This document shows, one piece after another, positions 1 to 6,269 of a DNA stretch of 8,054 bases. This stretch comes from Desulfobacterales bacterium. GTDB lineage: Bacteria; Desulfobacterota; Desulfobacteria; Desulfobacterales; UBA5852. Below the pieces are notes generated by a model. It was not told the origin of the DNA. It ran no database searches and saw only the letters and a program-made list of their open reading frames with translations. The position numbers were made by a program, and so were the translations under genes. The stretch covers positions 1 through 8,054 of the forward strand of contig JAERRP010000519.1 of the NCBI GenBank assembly GCA_016735415.1, read 5' to 3'. Within the stretch, counting starts at the first letter, position 1; the number at the start of each line of letters is the position of its first letter.

Positions 1-1
1 G

Positions 2-265
2 AAACACCTGATCGTCAGCCACCACGGCGCTCCCGAGTTCGGCTCCCCCGAACCGCCCAAGACGATCGAAGCGGTCGTGCTGCACTACATCGACGAACTC
101 GATTCGAAGATCAACGCCATTCGTGAATTCATGGCCAAGGAAGCGCCGTCCCAGGCCTGGACGTCCTACCATCGCATTCTGGGTCGGCATTTTTACCGCG
201 GACGGCCCCACCCGGCCCCGGAAACCGGGAACGGGGAAAACACCGAATCCGGACGGACGGACTGA
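2..265 (+). CDS. 3' end of YhaM-like HD-domain 3'-5' exoribonuclease (partial)
   Basis: Only the last 87 residues are present; the gene begins before the window. The visible segment opens with HLIVSHHG, then GSPEPPKTIEA (about residues 14-24) and LHYIDELDSK (27-36). This is the conserved C-terminal part of the HD phosphohydrolase domain in YhaM / CBF1-type proteins, which pair an N-terminal OB-fold with an HD domain and trim RNA or single-stranded DNA from the 3' end in the cytoplasm. The reading frame ends in a short polar tail (about residues 70-87) with no recognisable motif. The TGA stop is seven bases before tmk, so the two are probably co-transcribed. The family assignment rests on the HD-region motifs alone; the OB-fold cannot be seen, so another HD-family nuclease or hydrolase remains possible. 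Confidence 0.75.
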   Translation, partial: KHLIVSHHGAPEFGSPEPPKTIEAVVLHYIDELDSKINAIREFMAKEAPSQAWTSYHRILGRHFYRGRPHPAPETGNGENTESGRTD

Positions 266-272
266 AACCCCT

Positions 273-953
273 ATGTTTGTTTCACTGGAAGGCATCGAAG
301 GCGCCGGCAAAACCACGACGCTGCCCCATCTGGTGGCATCGCTGGAGGCCCGCGGGAAAACCTGTACGGTCACGCGCGAGCCCGGTGGAACCGATTTCGG
401 ACGCCGGCTGCGGGCGATTCTGCTGGACCCCGCCACGGGTGCCATCGAACCGAAGACCGAGCTGCTGCTCTACCTGGCGGATCGGGTTCAGCATGTCAGA
501 GAAGTCATTCAGCCGGCCCTGGAAAGCGGGCAGGTGGTCCTGTGCGACCGCTACATGGATGCCACCGTCGTTTACCAGGGTGTGGCCCGCGGGCTCGGCC
601 GGGCCCTTATCATGGAACTCCACCGGCTGGTTCTGGGGAAACTCAAGCCCGACGCCACGCTGCTGTTCGATCTTCCGGCGCGGGTGGGTCTGGAACGGGC
701 CTGGAAAGATTTCAACCAGGGCGAGCGCAGCCGGCGCGAATCGCGGTTCGAACAGGAGAGTCTCGCTTTTCACGAAGCGGTGCGCGAAGGCTACCTGGGT
801 CTGGCCCAAAGCGAACCGCAGCGTTTTCATATTATCGATGCCGCCGCCGATCCGCAGGCGGTCGCCCGGCAGGCATCAGCGGCATTGGCGCGGGTGCTGC
901 GATCCAAGGCGCCCCCCAACGACCGGATGTCTGGCGATCGAATGACACCATGA
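273..953 (+). CDS. tmk: Thymidylate kinase (dTMP kinase)
   Basis: This cytoplasmic enzyme phosphorylates dTMP to dTDP with ATP in dTTP synthesis. The 226-residue product shows the family motifs in order: P-loop GIEGAGKT (residues 7-14), REPGGT (35-40, dTMP-binding loop), the LLLYLADR helix (64-71), CDRYMDA (91-97, catalytic DRY) and an arginine-rich LID segment with RRESRFE (154-160). The length is close to the usual 205-215 residues; the extra residues form a polar C-terminal tail after about 210. The frame is open upstream to position 123, but the ATG at 273 places the P-loop at the usual distance from the N-terminus and lies just after the stop of the preceding gene, so it is chosen as the start. 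Its TGA overlaps the ATG of the next gene (ATGA), indicating translational coupling. Confidence 0.96.
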   Translation: MFVSLEGIEGAGKTTTLPHLVASLEARGKTCTVTREPGGTDFGRRLRAILLDPATGAIEPKTELLLYLADRVQHVREVIQPALESGQVVLCDRYMDATVVYQGVARGLGRALIMELHRLVLGKLKPDATLLFDLPARVGLERAWKDFNQGERSRRESRFEQESLAFHEAVREGYLGLAQSEPQRFHIIDAAADPQAVARQASAALARVLRSKAPPNDRMSGDRMTP

Positions 954-3226
954 ATGCAACCCTGATCGGTCAAATCGGCCACACGCCCCTGGTGGAAATT
1001 ACCCGGCTGAACCCCCACGCCGGCGTACGTATTTTCGCCAAGATAGAATACATGAACCCCGGCGGTTCGATCAAGGACCGGGCCGCCCTGTACATGATCG
1101 AAGACGGTGAAAAAAACGGTGCCCTGACCCCGGGCAAGACCGTCATCGAGGCCACTTCCGGCAACACCGGCATCGGGTTGGCCCTGGTCTGCGCCGTCAA
1201 AGGGTACCGCTTGCGTCTGGCCATGTCCGAATCCGCCAGCATCGAACGCCGGAAGATCCTGCGGGCTTTGGGGGCCGATATCCTGCTGACCCCCGGCCAC
1301 CTCGGTACGGACGGGGCCATCGAGGAGGTCTATCGCCTGGCGCGTGAAAACCCCGACCAGTACTTCATGACCGACCAGTTCAACAACCCGGCCAACTGTT
1401 GGGCGCATCGGGATGGCACCGCCCAGGAAATCTGGCAGCAGACCGGCGGGGAAGTCACCCATGTCGTCGCGACCCTGGGGACCACCGGTACGGCCATGGG
1501 GCTGTCCATGGGGCTCAAGGCCTTGAAGGCCGATATCCAGATCATCGGAATCGAACCGTTCATGGGTCACAAGATTCAGGGGCTCAAAAATATGAAGGAG
1601 TCCTACTGCCCGGAGATTTTCGACAAGAGCCGCCTGGATCTCAAAATGAATGTCGATGATGAGGAAGCCTTCGCGATGACCCGCCGGCTTGCGCGCAGCG
1701 AGGGGCTTTTCGTGGGCATGAGCAGTGGCGCCGCCATGGCCGCCTCACTGCAGACCGCCGCCCGGATCGATACGGGCACCCTGGTGGTGATCCTGCCCGA
1801 CGGGGGCGAACGCTATCTGAGCACGCCCCTGTTTACCGTTCAGGAAAAAGCCGCTGTTCGCCTCTTCGACAGCATGCAGCGCCGGGCGCGACCGCTCGAA
1901 ACCGTCCAGCCGGGCAAGATCCGCATGTATTCCTCTGGGCCCACCGTGTATCGCCGTATCAGCCTGAGTAAATGCCGCCGCTACGTGTTCGCCGATCTCC
2001 TGCGCCGTTACCTGGAGTACCGCGGTTACGAAGTGCAGCATCTGGTCAACATCACCGATCTGGACGACAAGACCATTCAGGGCTCCGAGGCGGCCGGTCA
2101 GGACCTGAAGACCTTTACGCAGGGCTACACCGCGCTTTTCCAGAAGGACATGGCCTTCCTGGGGGTGCGCCCGGCGGATCATTACCCCCTGGCCAGCGAC
2201 CATGTCGACGACATGGTCCAGATGGCGCGGCAGTTGGTGCAGAAGGGTTTTGCCTACGAAAAACTGCGTTCGCTGTACTTCGACATCTCACGTTTTGCGG
2301 ACTATGGAAGGCTTTCCGGCATTGATCTGAACAAGATCCGGCTGGGGCATACCGTGGACCTGGATGATTATGAAAAAGAGAACCCGCGTGATTTTACCCT
2401 GCTCAAGCGGGCCCGGCTGTCCGAATTGAAGCGGGGACTTTTCGCCAAGACCGAATGGGGCAACGTCCGGCCTTCCTGGCACATTCAGTGTGCGGCCATG
2501 GCGACCCGCTATCTCGGCGAAACCATCGACATTCACACCGGGGGGCGGGAACTCGTTTTCCCCCATCATGAAAACGAGATTGCCATTGCCACGGCCCTGT
2601 CCGGCAAACCTCTGGCCAACTTCTGGCTGCACTGCGAACAGGTTCGCCCGGGCCGGGATGCCGTCGGGGCGGAGGGCAGCCCTCTAACCCTGGAAACATT
2701 GATCAAAGCCGGTTACGCCGGCCGCGATGCACGTTTCTGGCTGCTGTCGACCCACTACCGCAAGCCCGTCGTTTTTTCAAAAAAACGGCTGGTCAATGCC
2801 GCCCGGTCCCTCAAACGTCTGGATACCTGCATTCATCGTCTGTTGACCCTCGAGGACGGCCAGGCCGGCCCGGAACTCCATCAGCTGTTGTACGATATCC
2901 GCAGCGGGTTCACCCAGGCCATGGACAACGACCTGAATGTATCGGCGGCGCTGGCGGCGCTGTTTTCCATCATTCGCCGGATCAACGGGCTGATTCAAAC
3001 CCGGCAGATCGATCCGGAAGGCGCCGCCCGGGTCATCGATGCCTTCCGCACGGTCGATCAGGTGCTGGGGATATTTGACTTCAACCAACGGTTCCTGCCA
3101 GACAAAGCCACGCACCTGATCGAAGCCCGCCGCAAGGCGCGGGCCGCACATGACTGGGCCGCCGCGGATCAGCTGCGGGAGGAATTGCAGGCCATGGGAA
3201 TCGATATTCAGGACCAGAAGATATGA
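950..3226 (+). CDS. CysM-type cysteine synthase fused to a motif-degenerate cysteinyl-tRNA synthetase-like domain
   Basis: The 758-residue protein has two full-length parts. Residues 1-298 form a PLP fold-type II O-acetylserine sulfhydrylase: NPGGSIKDR with the Schiff-base lysine K42, TSGNTG (69-74, substrate loop), GTTGT (177-181, PLP-phosphate loop, the CysM form) and SSG (258-260). It should make cysteine from O-acetylserine and sulfide or a related sulfur donor. Residues about 320-758 align along the whole of CysRS: MYSSGPTVY (326-334), NITDLDDKTI (367-376), WHIQCAAM (510-517), GGRELVFPHHENE (531-543) and a DALR-like helical C-terminus. The catalytic signatures are gone: HIGH/HIGN reads SLSK (338-341), KMSKS reads about AVGAE (571-575), and the first zinc cysteine is S329. 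The other zinc ligands C514, H539 and E543 remain. The usual C-terminal GTTWR-like ending is absent. The frame is intact, so this is not simple decay. The ATG overlaps the tmk stop and is the first in-frame ATG before the CysM homology. The cysteine synthase call is firm; aminoacylation by the second half is unlikely. The role of that half is unknown. Confidence 0.93.
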   Translation: MNATLIGQIGHTPLVEITRLNPHAGVRIFAKIEYMNPGGSIKDRAALYMIEDGEKNGALTPGKTVIEATSGNTGIGLALVCAVKGYRLRLAMSESASIERRKILRALGADILLTPGHLGTDGAIEEVYRLARENPDQYFMTDQFNNPANCWAHRDGTAQEIWQQTGGEVTHVVATLGTTGTAMGLSMGLKALKADIQIIGIEPFMGHKIQGLKNMKESYCPEIFDKSRLDLKMNVDDEEAFAMTRRLARSEGLFVGMSSGAAMAASLQTAARIDTGTLVVILPDGGERYLSTPLFTVQEKAAVRLFDSMQRRARPLETVQPGKIRMYSSGPTVYRRISLSKCRRYVFADLLRRYLEYRGYEVQHLVNITDLDDKTIQGSEAAGQDLKTFTQGYTALFQKDMAFLGVRPADHYPLASDHVDDMVQMARQLVQKGFAYEKLRSLYFDISRFADYGRLSGIDLNKIRLGHTVDLDDYEKENPRDFTLLKRARLSELKRGLFAKTEWGNVRPSWHIQCAAMATRYLGETIDIHTGGRELVFPHHENEIAIATALSGKPLANFWLHCEQVRPGRDAVGAEGSPLTLETLIKAGYAGRDARFWLLSTHYRKPVVFSKKRLVNAARSLKRLDTCIHRLLTLEDGQAGPELHQLLYDIRSGFTQAMDNDLNVSAALAALFSIIRRINGLIQTRQIDPEGAARVIDAFRTVDQVLGIFDFNQRFLPDKATHLIEARRKARAAHDWAAADQLREELQAMGIDIQDQKI

Positions 3227-4170
3227 AGACTTTGTTTTTCCCCCAGACCTTGATTGAACCGGCTCTGGCCGAAGCCCTGCAGGCCATCTTCGGTCCGGTG
3301 ACCCTTTTACATCCGTCACCGGAAGCCGTTGCCGAACAGACGGCTGCTCTGGTAAAAGCGCATCTGATCGAACTGGTGTTTCCCTGCCGGGGCGACGGTG
3401 CCGCTCTGGGCGCAGCCATCGCGTCCTTCAAACGCTGGGCTTCCGACCATAGCGGCGAGGATCTGGCCGGGCTCATGCGGCAGGGTCGGAAGAGTCCCTT
3501 TTTCGGCGAGGACGCCACCGCGCGGATTGTCGCGGAAGTCAAAGCCGGCCGCGCGGCGGCGCCGAAAGCGACGGCGGCGGAGCGTTTGCACCGGGCGCGA
3601 CTGCTGCTGATGATGGCGCAGGAACTCGATCTCCACCGCCGTGAACTGGCGACGGACTTCCAGCGCCTGGAAGCGCAGGAACGCCGGATGATAGACGTCC
3701 TCAAAGGAGAAGAGAAATCGGATGCGGCCATCCGCGACCGCCCGCGTCTGTCGACGCCGGCGACCACGTCCCCGCTGCATATGCTGCCGGAGCGAATTTG
3801 GGCCTGGGCGCAACTGGCCACACAGGCGGAGGACTTTTGGGAACAGAATCCGGAGGCATGCTTTTTGACCGACGATGCGGATGTACTGGCCCACATCACC
3901 GATCAGGAGGAAGCGGATACCCTTCTGACCCGGCATCCCGTTCCCCATGGGTCCGAGGCCCTGCGCGCCTGGATAGCCGATCCCCGCGGTCAACCGCCAA
4001 TGCTTGAATCGCCGCCGCCGCAGCCTTTGCGACTAACACTTATGCGCCTGCCACAGCCTTCACCGTTCGAATGGGTGCGGCGGCTGGCAGGGAATACGCC
4101 GACGGATCCAACCGCACCGGATCAGACCGGAAAATTTAACGGTGTGCTGGTCGGGCATGTCTTGCTTTGA
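3223..4170 (+). CDS. Uncharacterised 315-residue protein, coupled to the CysM-CysRS-like fusion
   Basis: I do not recognise a family. The predicted cytoplasmic protein has no signal peptide or membrane segment. Residues 1-110 look like an alpha/beta or helical domain rich in Leu and Ala, with PCRGDGAALGAA at 54-65. Residues 118-162 are highly charged with regular Leu/Met spacing and probably form a long helix or coiled coil. Residues 165-185 are a polar linker, 186-255 a second helical segment rich in Trp (W193, W195, W206, W250), and 259-282 a Pro-rich tail region. The ATG lies inside the stop of the fusion gene (ATGA), so it is almost certainly translated with it and may act in the same process. 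Codon use and GC content match its neighbours. It is the last gene of the operon; no clear Rho-independent terminator follows. Coding status is well supported by the overlap, the length and the open frame; function is unknown. Confidence 0.82.
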   Translation: MKTLFFPQTLIEPALAEALQAIFGPVTLLHPSPEAVAEQTAALVKAHLIELVFPCRGDGAALGAAIASFKRWASDHSGEDLAGLMRQGRKSPFFGEDATARIVAEVKAGRAAAPKATAAERLHRARLLLMMAQELDLHRRELATDFQRLEAQERRMIDVLKGEEKSDAAIRDRPRLSTPATTSPLHMLPERIWAWAQLATQAEDFWEQNPEACFLTDDADVLAHITDQEEADTLLTRHPVPHGSEALRAWIADPRGQPPMLESPPPQPLRLTLMRLPQPSPFEWVRRLAGNTPTDPTAPDQTGKFNGVLVGHVLL

Positions 4171-4182
4171 TGTTCGTGGCCC

Positions 4183-4211
4183 GAGGATGGCCGCAAGACG
4201 CGGAGGTCCTC
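4183..4211 (+). repeat. Imperfect hairpin after the operon end
   Basis: GAGGA (4183-4187) pairs with TCCTC (4207-4211), enclosing a 3x3 internal loop and an inner CCGC/GCGG stem (4191-4194 with 4200-4203). It lies 13 bases after the stop of the preceding gene. No T-run follows, so it is not a standard intrinsic terminator; it might stabilise the 3' end of the operon mRNA. The right half also contains the GGAGG that serves the following mini-ORF, so folding would mask that ribosome-binding site. Confidence 0.35.
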
Positions 4212-4235
4212 ATGAAACTATTGAAATTTATATAA
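4212..4235 (+). CDS. Possible seven-codon mini-ORF (MKLLKFI) with strong ribosome-binding site
   Basis: The ATG at 4212 is preceded by GGAGG (4202-4206) at a five-base spacing, an ideal Shine-Dalgarno arrangement, and runs seven codons to TAA. It sits between the end of the cysteine-related operon and the ferredoxin gene. It could be a leader peptide or a chance combination. The encoded peptide has no codon bias pointing to a particular amino-acid attenuator (two Lys, two Leu). Confidence is low because very short ORFs arise easily by chance. Confidence 0.2.
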   Translation: MKLLKFI

Positions 4236-4277
4236 AAACAGATCCGGGTTTCAGGTCTGAAAAAAAAACGAGAAAGC

Positions 4278-4304
4278 TTGACTCGTTATGACAATTGGTA
4301 TAAG
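4278..4304 (+). promoter_or_regulatory. Possible sigma-70 promoter for the ferredoxin gene
   Basis: TTGACT (4278-4283) resembles a -35 box and TATAAG (4299-4304) a -10 box, each with five of six consensus bases. The spacer is 15 bases, shorter than the preferred 17, which lowers confidence. The region is locally AT-rich compared with the flanking genes, as expected for a promoter. Transcription would start near 4311, giving a leader of about 60 bases before the ferredoxin ATG. Confidence 0.4.
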
Positions 4305-4372
4305 GACTCTCACGATGTGGATTGCAATGGCGTTTAGACGTCAGAATATACCCTTTGAAAGGAGGCTTGTAG

Positions 4373-4561
4373 ATGGCTTTTAACCCGATTGTGGACGAAG
4401 AAAAATGTGAGGGCTGCGAAGAGTGTGTCGATGTCTGTCCGGTAGAAGTATTCGAGATGCAGGATGGGAAATCCGTGCCCGTGAACGCAGAAGAGTGTCT
4501 GGGCTGCGAAAGTTGCATCGAAGTCTGCGAAGCTGACGCGATTACTATCGAAGAAACCTGA
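4373..4561 (+). CDS. 2x[4Fe-4S] bacterial ferredoxin
   Basis: This is a 62-residue, very acidic, cytoplasmic electron carrier. Two cluster motifs are visible: C12-x2-C15-x2-C18-x3-C22-P and C42-x2-C45-x2-C48-x3-C52. That is the clostridial-type arrangement in which the last cysteine of each motif joins the other cluster. In the second motif the usual proline after the last cysteine is replaced by Glu (CEADA). The length matches short ferredoxins of anaerobes, which serve pyruvate:ferredoxin oxidoreductase, hydrogenases and similar enzymes; the partner cannot be told from here. The start is fixed by an excellent Shine-Dalgarno, AAAGGAGG at 4358-4365, seven bases before the ATG. It appears monocistronic, with its own promoter candidate and a strong terminator directly behind it, consistent with high expression. 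Codon use is less GC-extreme than the neighbours, as often seen in highly expressed genes. Confidence 0.96.
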   Translation: MAFNPIVDEEKCEGCEECVDVCPVEVFEMQDGKSVPVNAEECLGCESCIEVCEADAITIEET

Positions 4562-4583
4562 TTTTCGGCTGAATGGCCTTTGA

Positions 4584-4617
4584 CCCTGATTCCGTATTCG
4601 GAATCAGGGTTTTTTTT
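4584..4617 (+). terminator. Rho-independent terminator of the ferredoxin gene
   Basis: A perfect 11-bp stem, CCCTGATTCCG (4584-4594) with CGGAATCAGGG (4599-4609), has a four-base TATT loop and is followed by eight T (4610-4617). It starts 22 bases after the ferredoxin stop. All elements of an intrinsic terminator are present. Confidence 0.95.
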
Positions 4618-4650
4618 GTGCGTTCAAAGTGCCTTTTTTACAGGGTAGGC

Positions 4651-4687
4651 TTAAAAGAAAATGCCGGCGCTCATCGCGACCGGCATT
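4651..4687 (-). terminator. Terminator of the VWA-OmpA lipoprotein gene
   Basis: On the minus strand AATGCCGG (4687-4680) pairs with CCGGCATT (4667-4660), with a further short CGC/GCG pairing inside, and is followed by TTCTTTTAA (4659-4651). It lies about 33 bases downstream of the lipoprotein stop codon. The plus-strand side is also followed by a T-rich stretch (CTCTTTTT), so it may work in both directions between the two converging genes. Confidence 0.8.
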
Positions 4688-4720
4688 CTCTTTTTGATCA
4701 TGTGCTTGAAACAGTGCTTG

Positions 4721-5848
4721 CTAATTCAGCGGCACCAGTTCCACGCGACGGTTTTTCTTCCGATTCTCTTCGGAATCGTTCGGGAAACGCGGGCGATCTT
4801 CGCCATAACCTCTGGCTTCCAGACGATAACTGGCAACCCCCTGGCTGACCAGATATTCTTTGATCGCGTTGGCACGCCGGTCCGACAGACCACGGTTGTA
4901 GTCGGCCTCGCCCAGATCGCATGTGTGCCCCTGGATTTCGACCCGAATCTGGGGGTTTTCCAACAGGATTTTGATGTCGCTCTTAAGGACTTCCTTGGCA
5001 TCCGGGCGGACCTCAGCTTTGTTGAGATCAAAATTCACGCCGCTCAGAATCCAGGAAATTTTGGGCTGCGGCAACGGGACCGGCTTGGCCACCGGTTTGG
5101 GTTTGGGGGGGGCTTTGGCCAGAAAGACTTTTTCGACGAAATCGGCCATGCCCTGATTGGTGACGATACCATCGGCGGTTGTGCTGATGCCGCAATCAGT
5201 GGCGGCCGCCAGATCGGACAGCAGCTGGTGCCCCTGTTCGGTATTCCCTACGAATACGGTGTGCAGGCACAGCCGGTTCCCATATTGCGTTTTTAATGCT
5301 TCCGCCGCCTGAACCGCCGCGGTACTGTATGTATTTTCCTTCCCGTCGCTGAAAACGATCACGGCAACATCGCCGCTGGTATTTTTCAGCATGTCGCCGG
5401 CGGCCTCGAGCCCGAGCCCCATCGGCGTCGTTCCACCGGTCTTGGTGACCGCGCCAAGCCCCTGCTCCAATCCGGCCTGGGTATAGCCGGTAAGGCCATA
5501 GACCGTTTCGGTCGGAGACTTCGAAACCTTGGGGTTCAGCCCAAAAGCATTCATTCCGCCCTGAATCGGCATGGCCGGCATGGTAACGTTCATCCGGTGC
5601 ACCAGATCCTTGGCGACGGTGAATTTGGAATGATCCGTATGCACTTGCCCTTTGTAGGATTCGTCCATGGAGGAGGAGGCGTCGAAGACCACGACGAAGT
5701 TGTCGACTTTGGGTTCGTATTCGCCGGAACTGAATTTGGAATTAAAATCATAGGGAGAAAAACTTGTCAGGGGTTGCGGGGTCGAACAACCGATGACCAT
5801 CAGGATGACTGCAAGTAAAGCGCCGACTCTGAAAATGGATTGATTCAT
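4721..5848 (-). CDS. Lipoprotein with von Willebrand factor A and C-terminal OmpA domains
   Basis: The 375-residue protein starts with a lipoprotein signal: charged N-terminus, hydrophobic segment (8-19) and lipobox VIGC with C21 as the lipidated cysteine. With S rather than D at position 22 it should go to the outer membrane under the enterobacterial rule. Residues about 50-245 form a VWA domain with MIDAS residues D56-S58-S60 (DASSS), T140/T141 and S167-D168-G169. A Pro/Lys-rich linker (246-263) leads to an OmpA-like peptidoglycan-binding domain (about 270-375) with NFDLNKAEVRPDA, GHTCD (307-311), YNRGLSDRRANA (317-328) and a final RRVEL. Such a protein would anchor the outer membrane to the cell wall while its VWA domain binds a metal-dependent partner, unknown here. 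The start is supported by GAGGTGAG (5859-5852), three bases before the ATG, and by the signal peptide. It converges on the ferredoxin gene and looks monocistronic. Confidence 0.93.
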   Translation of the reverse strand: MNQSIFRVGALLAVILMVIGCSTPQPLTSFSPYDFNSKFSSGEYEPKVDNFVVVFDASSSMDESYKGQVHTDHSKFTVAKDLVHRMNVTMPAMPIQGGMNAFGLNPKVSKSPTETVYGLTGYTQAGLEQGLGAVTKTGGTTPMGLGLEAAGDMLKNTSGDVAVIVFSDGKENTYSTAAVQAAEALKTQYGNRLCLHTVFVGNTEQGHQLLSDLAAATDCGISTTADGIVTNQGMADFVEKVFLAKAPPKPKPVAKPVPLPQPKISWILSGVNFDLNKAEVRPDAKEVLKSDIKILLENPQIRVEIQGHTCDLGEADYNRGLSDRRANAIKEYLVSQGVASYRLEARGYGEDRPRFPNDSEENRKKNRRVELVPLN

Positions 5849-5885
5849 AAGCTCACCTCGTCTTGTTTAGGCGGTTGTCATATTT

Positions 5886-5914
5886 ATGTTAAGGAGGCCG
5901 ACAGGGCCTCACAA
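5886..5914 (-). promoter_or_regulatory. Possible promoter of the lipoprotein gene with inverted repeat in the spacer
   Basis: On the minus strand TTGTGA (5914-5909) and TAACAT (5891-5886) are separated by 17 bases, each box matching four of six consensus positions. The spacer holds an inverted repeat, GAGGCC-N5-GGCCTC (5894-5910), that could be an operator or a hairpin in a longer transcript. Transcription from here would start near 5879, about 30 bases before the ATG at 5848. The boxes are weak and the call is tentative. Confidence 0.3.
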
Positions 5915-5936
5915 TCTGTCGGAGCCGGTGAGGCGG

Positions 5937-5962
5937 ATTATCCGTGAAACGGGATATGTCAA
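5937..5962 (-). promoter_or_regulatory. Alternative promoter-like boxes upstream of the lipoprotein gene
   Basis: On the minus strand a perfect TTGACA (5962-5957) is followed by GATAAT (5942-5937), five of six for a -10 box, but with only 14 bases between them, which is short for sigma-70. The TTGACA directly abuts the 9-bp inverted repeat at 5963-5984. A transcript from here would carry the GAGGCC/GGCCTC hairpin in its leader. Confidence 0.25.
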
Positions 5963-5984
5963 AAGTTGTTCCTGCGAACAACTT
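5963..5984. repeat. Perfect 9-bp inverted repeat with 4-base loop
   Basis: AAGTTGTTC (5963-5971) and GAACAACTT (5976-5984) are exact reverse complements around CTGC. No T-run follows on the plus strand; on the minus strand the arm runs straight into TTGACA. It may therefore be a protein-binding operator rather than a terminator. No known regulator motif is recognised. Confidence 0.6.
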
Positions 5985-6255
5985 GCCTGTGCCGTGGGGT
6001 TGTATTGTCGCTCAGAAGCCAAATCCGCTCAAATGACGGGTCTTCCCGCAGTATGGCCAGTTGCCAAACATCGAAAGTCACGATTTATCATACCAATCGT
6101 TTTTTCAATCAGACCCTAGATGATTAATTCAGATGTATTTAGTGTTTACAGTAACAACGCGATGATCTTTGTCAACCGGTGTGGTTACTGGTTTTGTTCC
6201 AAACACCCTTTGCGCCGTCCGATCGGATGGCGATTTGACAATGATAAGGCGCAGT

Positions 6256-6269
6256 CACGAACGTTCGTG
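6256..6269. repeat. Perfect 14-bp palindrome CACGAACGTTCGTG
   Basis: The sequence is its own exact reverse complement with no spacer. A partial direct copy of its right half, TTCGTGC, recurs at 6277-6283. Such spacer-less palindromes are typical of operators for dimeric regulators. It does not match the LexA box of Gram-positive bacteria, which needs four bases between GAAC and GTTC. It is about 220 bases before the next plus-strand gene. Confidence 0.5.

Noticed and set aside
123..272. N-terminal extension of thymidylate kinase from an ATG at 123
   Set aside because: The added 50 residues overlap the preceding gene, are Arg/Pro-rich and lack kinase homology; the ATG at 273 gives a standard Tmk N-terminus.
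542..949. Upstream extension of the fusion gene into tmk
   Set aside because: The reading frame is only the shadow of tmk; cysteine synthase homology begins at the ATG at 950, which overlaps the tmk stop.
827..1570. Long open frame on the minus strand opposite the cysteine synthase
   Set aside because: It is antisense to a clearly homologous gene and has low-complexity Gly/Asp-rich composition typical of GC-rich shadows.
3081..3993. Minus-strand open frames opposite the 315-residue gene
   Set aside because: They span the end of the fusion gene and are Arg/Ser- or Gly/Arg-rich with no motif; the plus-strand gene is better placed by the ATGA overlap.
4240..4269. Intrinsic terminator at the CAGATCC...GGTCTG hairpin
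   Set aside because: The short interrupted stem is followed by A rather than T on the plus strand, and on the minus strand the T-run comes before the stem.
4661..5296. 211-residue plus-strand frame opposite the lipoprotein gene
   Set aside because: It is antisense to the OmpA and VWA domains, which are firmly identified, and its start lies in the terminator hairpin.
6256..6269. LexA (SOS) box
   Set aside because: The GAAC and GTTC halves are adjacent instead of separated by four bases as in the Gram-positive type, and no other known LexA consensus fits.
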